64,000 nt of DNA, from the NCBI GenBank assembly GCA_036563505.1, contig DATCMH010000025.1, forward strand, positions 124,001 through 188,000. The letters are read 5' to 3'. The stretch's first letter is position 1; the number at the start of each line of letters is the position of its first letter. Both the position numbers and the translations under genes were made by a program. Shown in pieces: positions 43,122 to 53,217 of the stretch. This DNA comes from DATCMH01 sp036563505 (GTDB lineage Bacteria > Pseudomonadota > Alphaproteobacteria > Rhizobiales > Beijerinckiaceae). Under the pieces are notes generated by a model. That model did not search any database. It saw nothing but the letters and a program-made list of their open reading frames with translations, and was not told where the DNA came from.

Positions 43122-44495
43122 ATGACCGCCCGCGTCCTCGTCGTCGACGACCTCTTTCCTAACGTCAAGCTTCTCGAAGCGAAGCTCTCGGCCGAGTATT
43201 TCGACGTCGTCACGGCGATGAACGGGCCCGACGCCATCGCCATCTGCGAGCAGGGCGCCTGCGACATCGTCCTCCTCGACGCCATGATGCCGGGCATGGA
43301 CGGCTTCGAGGTCTGCCGGCGCCTCAAGAACACGCCGACGACCGCGCACCTGCCCGTCGTCATGGTGACGGCTCTCGACCAGCCCTCGGACCGGTTGCGC
43401 GGGCTCGACGCCGGCGCGGACGACTTCCTGACAAAGCCCGTCGACGACACGGCGCTCTTCGCCCGCGTCCGCAGCCTCGTGCGGCTGAAATCGATGCTCG
43501 ACGAGTTGCGGACCCGGGCGCTCGCGACGCGGGGCTACGGCTTCAACGACCCGCTCGAGGCGGCCGTCCGCGAGACGGGGCAGAACGCTCACATCATGCT
43601 CATCGACGACCGCGCGAGCTCCTACGAACGCCTCGCGGCGGCGCTCGGGTCGTTTCACCGGGTCGATGTCGAGCGCGATCCGCACCAGGCTCTGATCCGC
43701 CTGGCCGAGAACGACTACGATCTGGCCCTGGTCAGCCTCGACCTGCAGGACCACGACGGCTTGCGCCTGTGCAGCCAGATCCGGTCGCTCGAGCGCACGA
43801 GGCATCTCTCCGTCGTCATGATGGCCGAAGCCGATGACCGGGCGCGGGTGCTGCGCGGCCTCGACATCGGCGTGCATGATTTTCTGCTGCGCCCCGTCGA
43901 CCGGAACGAGCTCGTGGCGCGCATCCGCACGCAGGTGCGGCGCAAGCGCTTCGGCGAGCGCCTGCGCTCGAGCCTCCAGGCCTCGGTGGAGATGGCGATC
44001 ACGGATCCGCTCACGGGGCTCTACAATCGCCGCTACCTCGACAATCACCTCGGCACCGTCTTCGACGAGGCCGCCCGCCGTGGGCGGCACGTCTCGGTGC
44101 TGATCCTCGACCTCGACCGCTTCAAGGCCATCAACGACACCTACGGCCACGACGCCGGCGACGAGGTCCTGCGCGAGTTCGCGACCCGCATCCGCGCCCA
44201 GACCCGCGGCATCGATGTCGTGGCTAGGTTCGGCGGCGAGGAGGTCGTGGTGCTCGTGCCGGACACGCCGCTCGAAGGGGCGCGGATCGTCGCGGAGCGC
44301 ATCCGCGAGCAGGTGCGGGCCGAGCCGTTTTCGATCAACCGGGGCGCGCGCGCCATCCCGGTGACGGTCTCGATCGGGGTTGCCGCGCGCCAAGCCGGCG
44401 ACGCGAGCCCGAGCGAGATCCTGAAGCGGGCCGACGTTGCCCTCTATCAAGCCAAGAACGAGGGCCGGAACCGGGTCGTCTCCGCGGCGGCCTGA
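43122..44495 (+). CDS. pleD: PleD diguanylate cyclase
   Basis: 457 residues: receiver REC1 with phosphoacceptor D53 (LLDAMMPGMDG), a second receiver (about 155-270) in which the equivalent position is Ser (S205 in LVSLDLQDHDG), and a GGDEF domain (about 290-455). The active-site motif is GGEEV (371-375), where Caulobacter PleD has GGEEF, and the allosteric I-site RGID (362-365) is five residues upstream. It makes c-di-GMP when phosphorylated and dimerised and localises to the cell pole. Operon with divK (11 bp spacing). Confidence 0.95.
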   Translation: MTARVLVVDDLFPNVKLLEAKLSAEYFDVVTAMNGPDAIAICEQGACDIVLLDAMMPGMDGFEVCRRLKNTPTTAHLPVVMVTALDQPSDRLRGLDAGADDFLTKPVDDTALFARVRSLVRLKSMLDELRTRALATRGYGFNDPLEAAVRETGQNAHIMLIDDRASSYERLAAALGSFHRVDVERDPHQALIRLAENDYDLALVSLDLQDHDGLRLCSQIRSLERTRHLSVVMMAEADDRARVLRGLDIGVHDFLLRPVDRNELVARIRTQVRRKRFGERLRSSLQASVEMAITDPLTGLYNRRYLDNHLGTVFDEAARRGRHVSVLILDLDRFKAINDTYGHDAGDEVLREFATRIRAQTRGIDVVARFGGEEVVVLVPDTPLEGARIVAERIREQVRAEPFSINRGARAIPVTVSIGVAARQAGDASPSEILKRADVALYQAKNEGRNRVVSAAA

Positions 44496-44730
44496 GCGCA
44501 GGAGCCTTTCGGCTTAACCTTACGAGAGGATTAAAGGGCCGCAGACGCCCTGCGCGGTTGCATTGCTCCGGCGCAGGGATAGGGTCCTCGTCACGGGACG
44601 TCTTGGGCGTTCCGACGAGTTGCCTCGATGCTCAGGTCCGCCGCATCTCCTGGGTACTCGACGGCAAGGCCGGGTCGGGGGCGGTTCTTGGCCTCCTCAT
44701 CGCCGCCTCCACCCGGCCACCCCTCGAACG

Positions 44731-44755
44731 AAAAAGGGCGCCTCACGGCGCCCTT
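44731..44755 (-). terminator. Rho-independent terminator of rpmG
   Basis: On the minus strand AAGGGCGCC-GTGA-GGCGCCCTT is followed by TTT (plus 44734-44755 with A-run 44731-44735). Lies 27 bp after the rpmG stop. Confidence 0.85.
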
Positions 44756-44782
44756 CTTTGCATTCGGAAGCCAGTCGACCTC

Positions 44783-44950
44783 TTACTTGATCTTGGCTTC
44801 CTTGAAGTCGACGTGCTTGCGCGCCACCGGGTCGTACTTCTTCATCGAGAGCTTCTCGGTCTTGGTGCGCGAGTTCTTCTTGGTGACGTAAAAGTAGCCC
44901 GTGTCGGCGGTGGAGACGAGCTTGATCTTGATCGTGACGGCCTTGGCCAT
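44783..44950 (-). CDS. rpmG: 50S ribosomal protein L33
   Basis: 55 residues, too short for many ORF callers. It reads MAKAVTIKIKLVSTADTGYF and continues YVTKKNSRTKTEKLSMKKYD, PVARKHVDFKEAKIK, the alphaproteobacterial L33 without the Cys pairs of zinc-binding forms. It sits in the large ribosomal subunit near the E-site. A single-gene unit with its own candidate promoter (45030-45058) and terminator (44731-44755); it follows pleD in opposite orientation. Confidence 0.95.
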   Translation of the reverse strand: MAKAVTIKIKLVSTADTGYFYVTKKNSRTKTEKLSMKKYDPVARKHVDFKEAKIK

Positions 44951-45471
44951 GGTGAACCCCTGCGATTGAGCCGATCGGCCGAGCCGAAACGGAAAATGGC
45001 CGGACGAGGCCGGCCGAATTCAGGCCGGCTCTGTGCCGCAAAAGGCCTCCGAGGTCAAGAACGCGGGGGCAGTTCGAAGCTGAAGGTGGCCCGAGCGGCA
45101 GCGAGCACGCCCTCACCCTCGCTCCACTGCGTTGCGCTCGTCGCGTCGGCCGGTCCGCCGACGCGACCCTCTCCCCTGCCGGGAGAGGAGGGACGCGCTC
45201 GGCCGTGTCAGACACACGAACACAGAACCGAAACTCGGATGCCCAACCCTCTCCCTTCTGGGGAGAGGGCTTCGCCTGCGCACCGGCAGGCGAAGCAAGC
45301 GGAACGCAGTGGAGCGGGGGTGAGGGGAAGCCGGGCATAGCCCCGCACGCCTGAGACCACCCCCTGTCGTTTGCAGGTTCGACCCGCGACCCCCGGCCCG
45401 AACACCCGAGACCACGAACCGAGATAGCCGGGTCGAGCCCGGCCATGACAGCGGGGGCCGGAGAGGTGCCG
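44951..45471. repeat. Intergenic repeat block upstream of rpmG
   Basis: 521 bp without a gene. It contains the rpmG promoter area and, from about 45105, repeat pieces shared with the popZ-valS gap. 45260-45351 closely matches 22381-22475, with block GGGGAGAGGGCTTCGCCTGC identical. 45425-45447 is an imperfect copy of the ATGGCCGGG/CCCGGCCAT palindrome (inner part AGCCGGGTCGAGCCCGGCC). Further GGGGAGAGG-type pieces occur near 45171-45190. The long minus-strand frame through here that contains MAGLDPAI is a repeat translation, not a gene. Confidence 0.85.
45030..45058 (-). promoter_or_regulatory. Candidate rpmG promoter
   Basis: On the minus strand TTGACC (plus 45053-45058), 17 bp, CACAGA (plus 45030-45035). 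The -35 is good; the -10 is weak. It would give a leader of about 75 nt before the rpmG ATG. Confidence 0.35.
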
Positions 45472-46233
45472 CTAGACCTCCTCGCGCACGAAGGCGCCGC
45501 GCCGCTCGTAGTAATACGGCACCGGCAGCTCCGGGGCGAACCCGGCCTTGAGCCGGGTTTCGAGCTCTTCCAGGATCACCTGCGTGATGGCAGGAAGGTC
45601 GAGACGGCGAGCCTCGTCGAGGTTGACCCAGGCGAGTTCGACGAGTTCGGCGTTGGGGCCGATGACGCCGGGCACCTCGTCGGCGATCGTGCTCCGGTCG
45701 ACGGCGAAGAAGCGGGTGTCGAAGCGCTTGGGCCGTCGGGGCGGCGTGATCGCCCTCGCGACGACCTGAAGGCTCTCGAGGTCGGGGAACACGCCCCGTT
45801 CGCGGAAGGTAGCCCACGGGCCTGCTGGGGCGGAGGGGGGCGGCCCATGCTCCTTCGTGCCGAGCAGCAGCCCGGTCTCCTCGAAGGTCTCGCGGATGGC
45901 GGCGAGCGCCAGCGCCCGCCCGCGTTGAACCGAGGGGCGCAGCGTACGGGCGATGAGCGCGGCCTCGGCACGCGGATGGAGCGCGCCAAAGGCTGGCATC
46001 GATCGGTCGCCAGCCTCGATGCGGCCGCCGGGGAAGACGAACTTGCCCGGCATGAATTTGTGCCCGGCGTGACGCCGGCCCATCAGCAGCTTCGGCTTCT
46101 TCGCGCGCCGGTCGAGGATGATGAGGGTCGCCGCGTCCTTCGGGCGGACATTCGGCCAGCGCCGCTCGCGCTCGGTCCGGGTCAGGCGCTCCGTCAGGAC
46201 CTGGCCGAGGTCGCGTCCGCCATCGTCGTTCAC
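45472..46233 (-). CDS. NUDIX hydrolase (NUDT19-like, with insertion)
   Basis: 253 residues from GTG 46233 (the frame continues upstream but overlaps DUF983). The Nudix region is split: FVFPGGRIEAGDRSMPAF, then about 30 residues rich in Arg/Ala, then LALAAIRETFEETGLLLG with the REx2EE metal-binding core. The insertion between the Gly-Gly and the REx2EE helix is a feature of the NUDT7/NUDT19-type CoA or ADP-ribose hydrolases. C-terminal segment PVPYYYERRGAFVREE is short. Follows the DUF983 gene by 8 bp. Confidence 0.85.
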   Translation of the reverse strand: MNDDGGRDLGQVLTERLTRTERERRWPNVRPKDAATLIILDRRAKKPKLLMGRRHAGHKFMPGKFVFPGGRIEAGDRSMPAFGALHPRAEAALIARTLRPSVQRGRALALAAIRETFEETGLLLGTKEHGPPPSAPAGPWATFRERGVFPDLESLQVVARAITPPRRPKRFDTRFFAVDRSTIADEVPGVIGPNAELVELAWVNLDEARRLDLPAITQVILEELETRLKAGFAPELPVPYYYERRGAFVREEV

Positions 46234-46241
46234 GCCGAACC

Positions 46242-46615
46242 TCACTCCGCCGGCTGGCGATCGGGCGGCGCGGCGAATCCGTGCATGCCCATCGCGTACT
46301 GAAGGCCGACGACGGCGCCCTTGATGGGCTGGAGCAGGGCGAGTGACAAGCCGATCGTGAGCGCCGGCCACAGGGTGATGTGCACCCAGAGCGGCGTCTC
46401 GAACCGGGTCTCGGAGACGAGGATGCCATAGCCGACGAGGTGGCCAACGAGAAAGATCACAAGGTAAGGCGGCAGGTCGTCGGCGCGATGGTGGTGCAGT
46501 TCCTGCCCGCAGGCGTCGCAGGCGTCGGCCACCTTGAGGTAACCGGAGAAGAGCTTGCCCTCGCCGCAGGCCGGGCAGCAGCCGCGAAAGCCACGGCGCA
46601 TGGCGGTGAGCTTGC

Positions 46616-46628
<13 letters not shown>
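46242..46628 (-). CDS. DUF983 family membrane protein
   Basis: 128 residues. It starts with a zinc-finger-like segment, MRRGFRGCCPACGEGKLFSGYLKVADACDACGQEL (two C-x2-C pairs, the first with an extra Cys), followed by two spans, YLVIFLVGHLVGYGILV and WPALTIGLSLALLQP. This is the DUF983 family. Function is not known; in Rhizobiales it is found between rnr and a NUDIX gene, as here. The start overlaps the end of rnr by 13 bp, suggesting coupled translation. Confidence 0.88.
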
Positions 46629-48949
<2,321 letters not shown>

Positions 48950-49195
48950 AGACGACCTTTCTCGGCGCGGATGCGAACGGACCGCATGATCAAGACGCGC
49001 GAGGCGTGGGAAACGATCCCGATATGGAGACCGAGGAGCCGCCGGGCAACGGCGGGCAGAGACGGGCGTGGATGGCGACGCTCAGCCGAAGGCCGTCCCG
49101 CGCTGTGACGAGCCTGAGGGCAATGCGAGACGGGCTTGGCGCAGCGTTCCTCGGCTCGCGTCCGAAAATGTCCGACGACTTGGCTGTTCGCAGCC

Positions 49196-49456
49196 TTACG
49201 ATCTGTTGCTGGTCTTCCAGCAGGTCGGGGCGCCCCGAATGGACCAGATACCGTTCGCCTTGCAGTTCGCGAGCGCAACCTCGCATCTCGCCGCGGCGCA
49301 ACGGCTCGGGTTGGCCTCGTTCGCGCAGACCTGCTCGCATCGCGCCTTCATCTGACTGCAGGACATCTGTGCCGGCTGACACCCCTCCTGCGCGAAGGCC
49401 GAAGACGGGCCAAGCATCATGAAGGCTGCCGCGGCGACAGCAAAAACAGGTCGCAT
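49196..49456 (-). CDS. Small cysteine-rich exported protein of unknown function
   Basis: 86 residues from ATG 49456; the longer frame up to 49528 lacks signal-peptide logic. A signal peptide (MRPVFAVAAAAFMMLGPSSAFA) precedes EGCQPAQMSCSQMKARCEQVC, then NPSRCAAARCEVALANC and a last Cys near the end: eight cysteines in about 65 mature residues. This spacing suggests four disulfides in the periplasm. No family was recognised. It stands alone between rnr and glnA in a gene-poor patch. Small frames like this can be false, but the signal peptide and Cys pattern favour a real gene. Confidence 0.65.
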   Translation of the reverse strand: MRPVFAVAAAAFMMLGPSSAFAQEGCQPAQMSCSQMKARCEQVCANEANPSRCAAARCEVALANCKANGIWSIRGAPTCWKTSNRS

Positions 49457-49632
49457 GTTGTATTCCCCCTCATCAGGCCCGTCGGTTTCGAGCTCTTTAC
49501 TGTAAAGCTTTAATTGTCTTGCTGACAAGGACGCCGCCCCCTCGTCGTCTCGCCTTGTGAGGAGATGTCGAGGCTCTCACGGCATGGGTCGCTCTGGTCA
49601 GAGCCACGTATCCGGAGCACTGCTGCGACGAA

Positions 49633-49668
49633 CAAAAGCAAACGCCGGAGCCCTTTCGGACTCCGGCG
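49633..49668 (-). terminator. Terminator of glnA
   Basis: On the minus strand CGCCGGAGTCC-GAAA-GGGCTCCGGCG (plus 49643-49668, 11-bp stem with one G-T) is followed by TTTGCTTTT. Lies 44 bp after the glnA stop. Confidence 0.82.
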
Positions 49669-49712
49669 CTGAGCAGCCGCCCGGAGGCGGCCGGGGTCGA
49701 ACGGCCTGACGC

Positions 49713-51122
49713 TCAGACCGAGTAGTACATCACGAACTCGACCGGGTGCGGGGTCATCTCGAACTTGGCGACTTCGGTCATCTTCAGCTCGATGTAGCTG
49801 TCGATGAAGTCGTCGTTGAAGACGCCGCCGGCCTTGAGGAAGGCGCGGTCCTTGTCGAGGCTGTTGAGGGCCTCGCGGAGAGAGCCGCACACGGTCGGGA
49901 TGCGCTTCAGCTCCCGCGGCGGCAGGTCGTAAAGGTCCTTGTCCATCGCAGAACCCGGATCGATCTTGTTCTGGATGCCGTCGAGGCCGGCCATCAGCAT
50001 CGCCGCGAAGGCGAGGTAGGGGTTTGCCGTCGGGTCGGGGAAGCGGACCTCGACGCGCTTGGCCTTCGGGTTCGTCGTCCACGGGATGCGGCACGAGGCC
50101 GAGCGGTTGCGCGACGAGTAGGCCAGCAGCACCGGCGCCTCGTAGCCCGGCACGAGCCGCTTGTACGAGTTCGTCGACGGGTTCGTGAAGGCGTTGAGCG
50201 ACTTCGCGTGCTTGATGATGCCGCCGATGTACCAGAGGCATTCTTGGCTGAGATCGGCGTATTTGTTGCCCGCGAAGAGGGGCTTGCCGCCCTTCCAGAT
50301 CGATTGGTGGACGTGCATGCCGGAGCCGTTATCGCCGTAGACGGGCTTGGGCATGAAGGTCGCGGTCTTGCCGTAGCTCTGGGCCACGTTGTGAATCGCG
50401 TATTTGTAGATCTGCATCTGGTCGCCCATGCGGACCAGCGTGTCGAACTTCATGCCGAGCTCGTGCTGGGCCGAGGCCACCTCGTGGTGGTGCTTCTCGA
50501 CCTTCACGCCCATCGCGGCCATGGCGGCGAGCATCTCGCCGCGCATGTCCTGCGCGGAATCGAGCGGCGGGACGGGGAAGTAGCCGCCCTTGGTCTGGAT
50601 GCGGTGGCCGAGGTTGCCGCCCTCGTAATCCGTGTCGCCGTTCGTCGGCAGCTCGACGTTGTCGAGCTTGAAGCCCGTGTTGTACGGGTCGGCCATGAAG
50701 CGCACGTCGTCGAACACGAAGAATTCGGCCTCGGGGCCGACGAAGATCGTGTCGCCGATGCCGGTGGACTTCAGGAAAGCCTCGGCCTTCTTGGCGATGC
50801 CGCGCGGGTCGCGGTCGTAGGGCTCGCCCGTTGCCGGCTCGAGGATGTCGCAGACGATCGACATCGTGGCGGCGGAGAAGAACGGGTCCATGCAGGCGGT
50901 GGCCGGATCCGGCATGAGGGTCATGTCGGACTCGTTGATCGCCTTCCAGCCGGCGATGGACGAGCCGTCGAACATGATGCCTTCGGCGAACACCTCCTCG
51001 TCGACGATGGAGACGTCGAAGGTGACGTGCTGCCACTTGCCGCGCGGGTCGGTGAAGCGGAAATCGACGTACTTGACGTCGTTGTCCTTGATCGCCTTGA
51101 GCACGTCCTTCGCGGTCTGCAT
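49713..51122 (-). CDS. glnA: Glutamine synthetase type I
   Basis: 469 residues. Core motifs include DVSIVDEEVFAEGIMFDGSSI, DPFFSAATMSIVCDI, GPEAEFFVFDDVRF, KHHHEVASAQHE, GSGMHVHQSIWKGGK and the adenylylation loop MDKDLYDLPPRE, with Tyr at about 396, the site modified by GlnE. It makes glutamine from glutamate, ammonia and ATP. Regulation by PII is expected, since glnB lies 97 bp upstream on the same strand. The terminator 44 bp downstream closes the glnB-glnA unit. Confidence 0.97.
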   Translation of the reverse strand: MQTAKDVLKAIKDNDVKYVDFRFTDPRGKWQHVTFDVSIVDEEVFAEGIMFDGSSIAGWKAINESDMTLMPDPATACMDPFFSAATMSIVCDILEPATGEPYDRDPRGIAKKAEAFLKSTGIGDTIFVGPEAEFFVFDDVRFMADPYNTGFKLDNVELPTNGDTDYEGGNLGHRIQTKGGYFPVPPLDSAQDMRGEMLAAMAAMGVKVEKHHHEVASAQHELGMKFDTLVRMGDQMQIYKYAIHNVAQSYGKTATFMPKPVYGDNGSGMHVHQSIWKGGKPLFAGNKYADLSQECLWYIGGIIKHAKSLNAFTNPSTNSYKRLVPGYEAPVLLAYSSRNRSASCRIPWTTNPKAKRVEVRFPDPTANPYLAFAAMLMAGLDGIQNKIDPGSAMDKDLYDLPPRELKRIPTVCGSLREALNSLDKDRAFLKAGGVFNDDFIDSYIELKMTEVAKFEMTPHPVEFVMYYSV

Positions 51123-51220
51123 GATGGTCCTCTCTCTGCCCTGAACTGGAAACGTTCTGGTTGGTCCGGCCGGGGAGGCCGGGGTGTTCTCGTCGGCGAA
51201 CGAGGCGGCTGGAGCCGCCT

Positions 51221-51559
51221 TCAGATCGCGTCGGATCCGGTTTCGCCGGTGCGGATGCGGATCGCTTCCTCCACCGTCGATACAAAAATCTTGCCATCGC
51301 CGATGCGGCCGGTCTGGGCGGCCTTGCGGATCGCGTCGACCGCGCCGTCGACCCGGTCGTCCGGCAGCACGATCTCGAGCTTCACCTTCGGCAGGAAGTC
51401 GACGACGTACTCGGCGCCGCGGTAGAGCTCGGTATGACCCTTCTGCCGGCCGAAGCCCTTCGCCTCGATGACGGTGATGCCCTGGAGTCCGACCTCCTGG
51501 AGCGCCTCCTTCACCTCGTCGAGCTTGAACGGCTTGATGATGGCTTCGATCTTTTTCAT
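51221..51559 (-). CDS. glnB: Nitrogen regulatory protein P-II
   Basis: 112 residues from ATG 51559 (the longer frame from 51694 has no similarity). PII signatures: MKKIEAIIKPFKLDEVKEALQE, the T-loop with RGAEYVVDF and the uridylylation Tyr51, and KIFVSTVEEAIRIRTGE. It senses 2-oxoglutarate and ATP/ADP and controls GlnE, NtrB and AmtB. Cotranscribed with glnA downstream. A perfect 5-4-5 palindrome lies between it and the divergent nnr gene (51631-51644). Confidence 0.97.
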   Translation of the reverse strand: MKKIEAIIKPFKLDEVKEALQEVGLQGITVIEAKGFGRQKGHTELYRGAEYVVDFLPKVKLEIVLPDDRVDGAVDAIRKAAQTGRIGDGKIFVSTVEEAIRIRTGETGSDAI

Positions 51560-51630
51560 CGCGGACCTGGAGGCGCTGGCGCAGGCGAGGTTGCCGCTCT
51601 TAGCATCAAGCCGGGCCGCCTTCCACGGCG

Positions 51631-51644
51631 TTGTCAGCCGACAA
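51631..51644. promoter_or_regulatory. Palindrome between divergent glnB and nnr
   Basis: TTGTC-AGCC-GACAA, a perfect 5-bp inverted repeat, 72 bp before the glnB start and 32 bp before the nnr start. Candidate operator. No NtrC-type or sigma-54 -24/-12 element was found with confidence. Confidence 0.35.
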
Positions 51645-51675
51645 AGGTCGAGTGTGCCCGCCGGAAAGGCTGCTG

Positions 51676-53217
51676 ATGCATGAAGATTGGGCATATGCTG
51701 CCGTGAGAGGCAGCCGTGGTGCCATCGCCGCTCCCGGCAACGAGATCCTAACCAGCGCCGAGATGGGGCAGGCGGACGCGCTCGCGGTGACGGGCGGCGT
51801 GAGCCTTACGGAGCTGATCCGACGCGCCGGTACGGCCGTGGCGGACGCGGCGCGGGCAATGGCGCCGGCCGGGCCGATCCTCGTCCTGTGCGGACCGGGG
51901 AACAACGGGGCCGACGGATACGTCGCCGCGAGTCTGCTGGCCCAAGCCGGACGCGAGGTGTCGGTTGCGCTCATGCCCGGTTTGCCCGCGCCTGCGGGCG
52001 CCGCGGAACAGGCGGCCGCGGCCTGGTCGGGGCCGACCATCGACGCGCAGAGAGCCGACCCTGCTGCTTATGCGCTCGTTATCGACGCCCTGTTCGGGAG
52101 CGGGTTGAAGCGTGACCTCTCCCCTGCGGTCGGCGCGATCCTGGAGCGGTGGGCCGCTGCCGGTACGCCGGTGCTCGCCGTCGACGTGCCGACCGGGCTC
52201 GACGCGGACACGGGTCAAGTGCGGGGCGGGGTGCTTCCAGCCACCCGAACCGTGACCTTCGTGCGCCGCAAGCCCGGGCACCTCCTCCTGCCGGGCCGTG
52301 AGCTCTGCGGTCACCTCGACGTTCTCGACATCGGTATCGGGGCGGAACTCGTCGCGAGCCTGAGCACGGTCCTCTGGCACAACGGCCCGGCGCTTTGGCG
52401 CACGCAGTTCCCCGTTCCGGCGACCGCCGGGCACAAATATAGCCGCGGCCACGCCCTCGTCCTGTCCGGCCCGGCCTGGCGCACGGGCGCCGCGCGGCTC
52501 GCGGCCTTAGGCGCGCTGCGGATCGGCGCGGGGCTCGTCACGCTGGCCTCTCCAAGCGAGGCCCTGTCCGAGAACGCAGCCCACTTGACCGCTGTCATGC
52601 TGCGCCCGTGCGAGGATGCCGGGGACTTGCGGGCGATCCTCTCCGACCGGCGCTTCAACGCGGTTGCCCTCGGGCCAGGCCTTGGCGTCGGGCCGGCGAC
52701 GGAGGAGCGGGTCGCGGCAGCGCTCGACGCGGGCGTGGCCACTGTCCTCGACGCCGACGCCCTCACCAGTTTCGCCTCCCGCCCGGAGCGGCTTGCGGCC
52801 CTATGCCGGGGCACAGCGTCCTGGCCGGTCGTCACGCCCCACGAAGGCGAGTTCGCCCGGCTCTTCGCGGCCGCGCCCGAGACGGCCTCAAAGGTGGAGC
52901 GCGCGCGACGGGCGGCCGCTATTCTCGGCGCGGTCGTGATCCTCAAGGGGCCCGACACGGTGATCGCCGCGCCGGATGGGCGTGCCGCGATCAACGACAA
53001 CGGCTCGCCCTACCTCGCGACCGCCGGCTCGGGCGACGTGCTCGCCGGCTTCGTGACGGGACTGCTGGCGCAGGGTATGCCGCCCTTCGAGGCGGCCTGT
53101 GCCGGCACCTGGCTGCATGGCGCCGCGGGCCGGCTCGGTGGCCCGGGGCTCATCGCGGAGGATCTGCCGGGCCTGCTGCCGAAAGCTCTCGCAGCTCTCC
53201 TTGATGCGATTAGGTGA
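51676..53217 (+). CDS. nnr: Bifunctional NAD(P)H-hydrate epimerase / dehydratase
   Basis: 513 residues from ATG 51676; a TTG at 51631 is an alternative but sits in the palindrome. N-terminal YjeF_N epimerase: ILTSAEMGQADALAV, GPGNNGADGYVAA (NADX loop) and VDVPTGLDADTG. C-terminal carbohydrate-kinase-like dehydratase (about 240-513): VVTPHEGEFARLF, the ADP-binding AGSGDVLAGFVTGLL, and LHGAAG. It repairs damaged NADHX and NADPHX. It is divergent from glnB, and its stop overlaps the convergent multicopper-oxidase-like gene by 8 bp. Confidence 0.93.
   Translation: MHEDWAYAAVRGSRGAIAAPGNEILTSAEMGQADALAVTGGVSLTELIRRAGTAVADAARAMAPAGPILVLCGPGNNGADGYVAASLLAQAGREVSVALMPGLPAPAGAAEQAAAAWSGPTIDAQRADPAAYALVIDALFGSGLKRDLSPAVGAILERWAAAGTPVLAVDVPTGLDADTGQVRGGVLPATRTVTFVRRKPGHLLLPGRELCGHLDVLDIGIGAELVASLSTVLWHNGPALWRTQFPVPATAGHKYSRGHALVLSGPAWRTGAARLAALGALRIGAGLVTLASPSEALSENAAHLTAVMLRPCEDAGDLRAILSDRRFNAVALGPGLGVGPATEERVAAALDAGVATVLDADALTSFASRPERLAALCRGTASWPVVTPHEGEFARLFAAAPETASKVERARRAAAILGAVVILKGPDTVIAAPDGRAAINDNGSPYLATAGSGDVLAGFVTGLLAQGMPPFEAACAGTWLHGAAGRLGGPGLIAEDLPGLLPKALAALLDAIR

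Noticed and set aside
44513..44533. TTAA...TTAA pair after pleD as a CtrA box
   Set aside because: The spacing is 13 bp instead of 7, and no gene starts just downstream.
44697..45446. Minus-strand frame starting MAGLDPAISV
   Set aside because: Translation of the intergenic repeat running across rpmG in the wrong frame; MAGLDPAI is a well-known artefact in Rhizobiales.
49746..51425. 559-codon plus-strand frame opposite glnA and glnB
   Set aside because: It is the antisense of two certain genes, with His/Val/Arg-rich nonsense composition and no recognisable motif.
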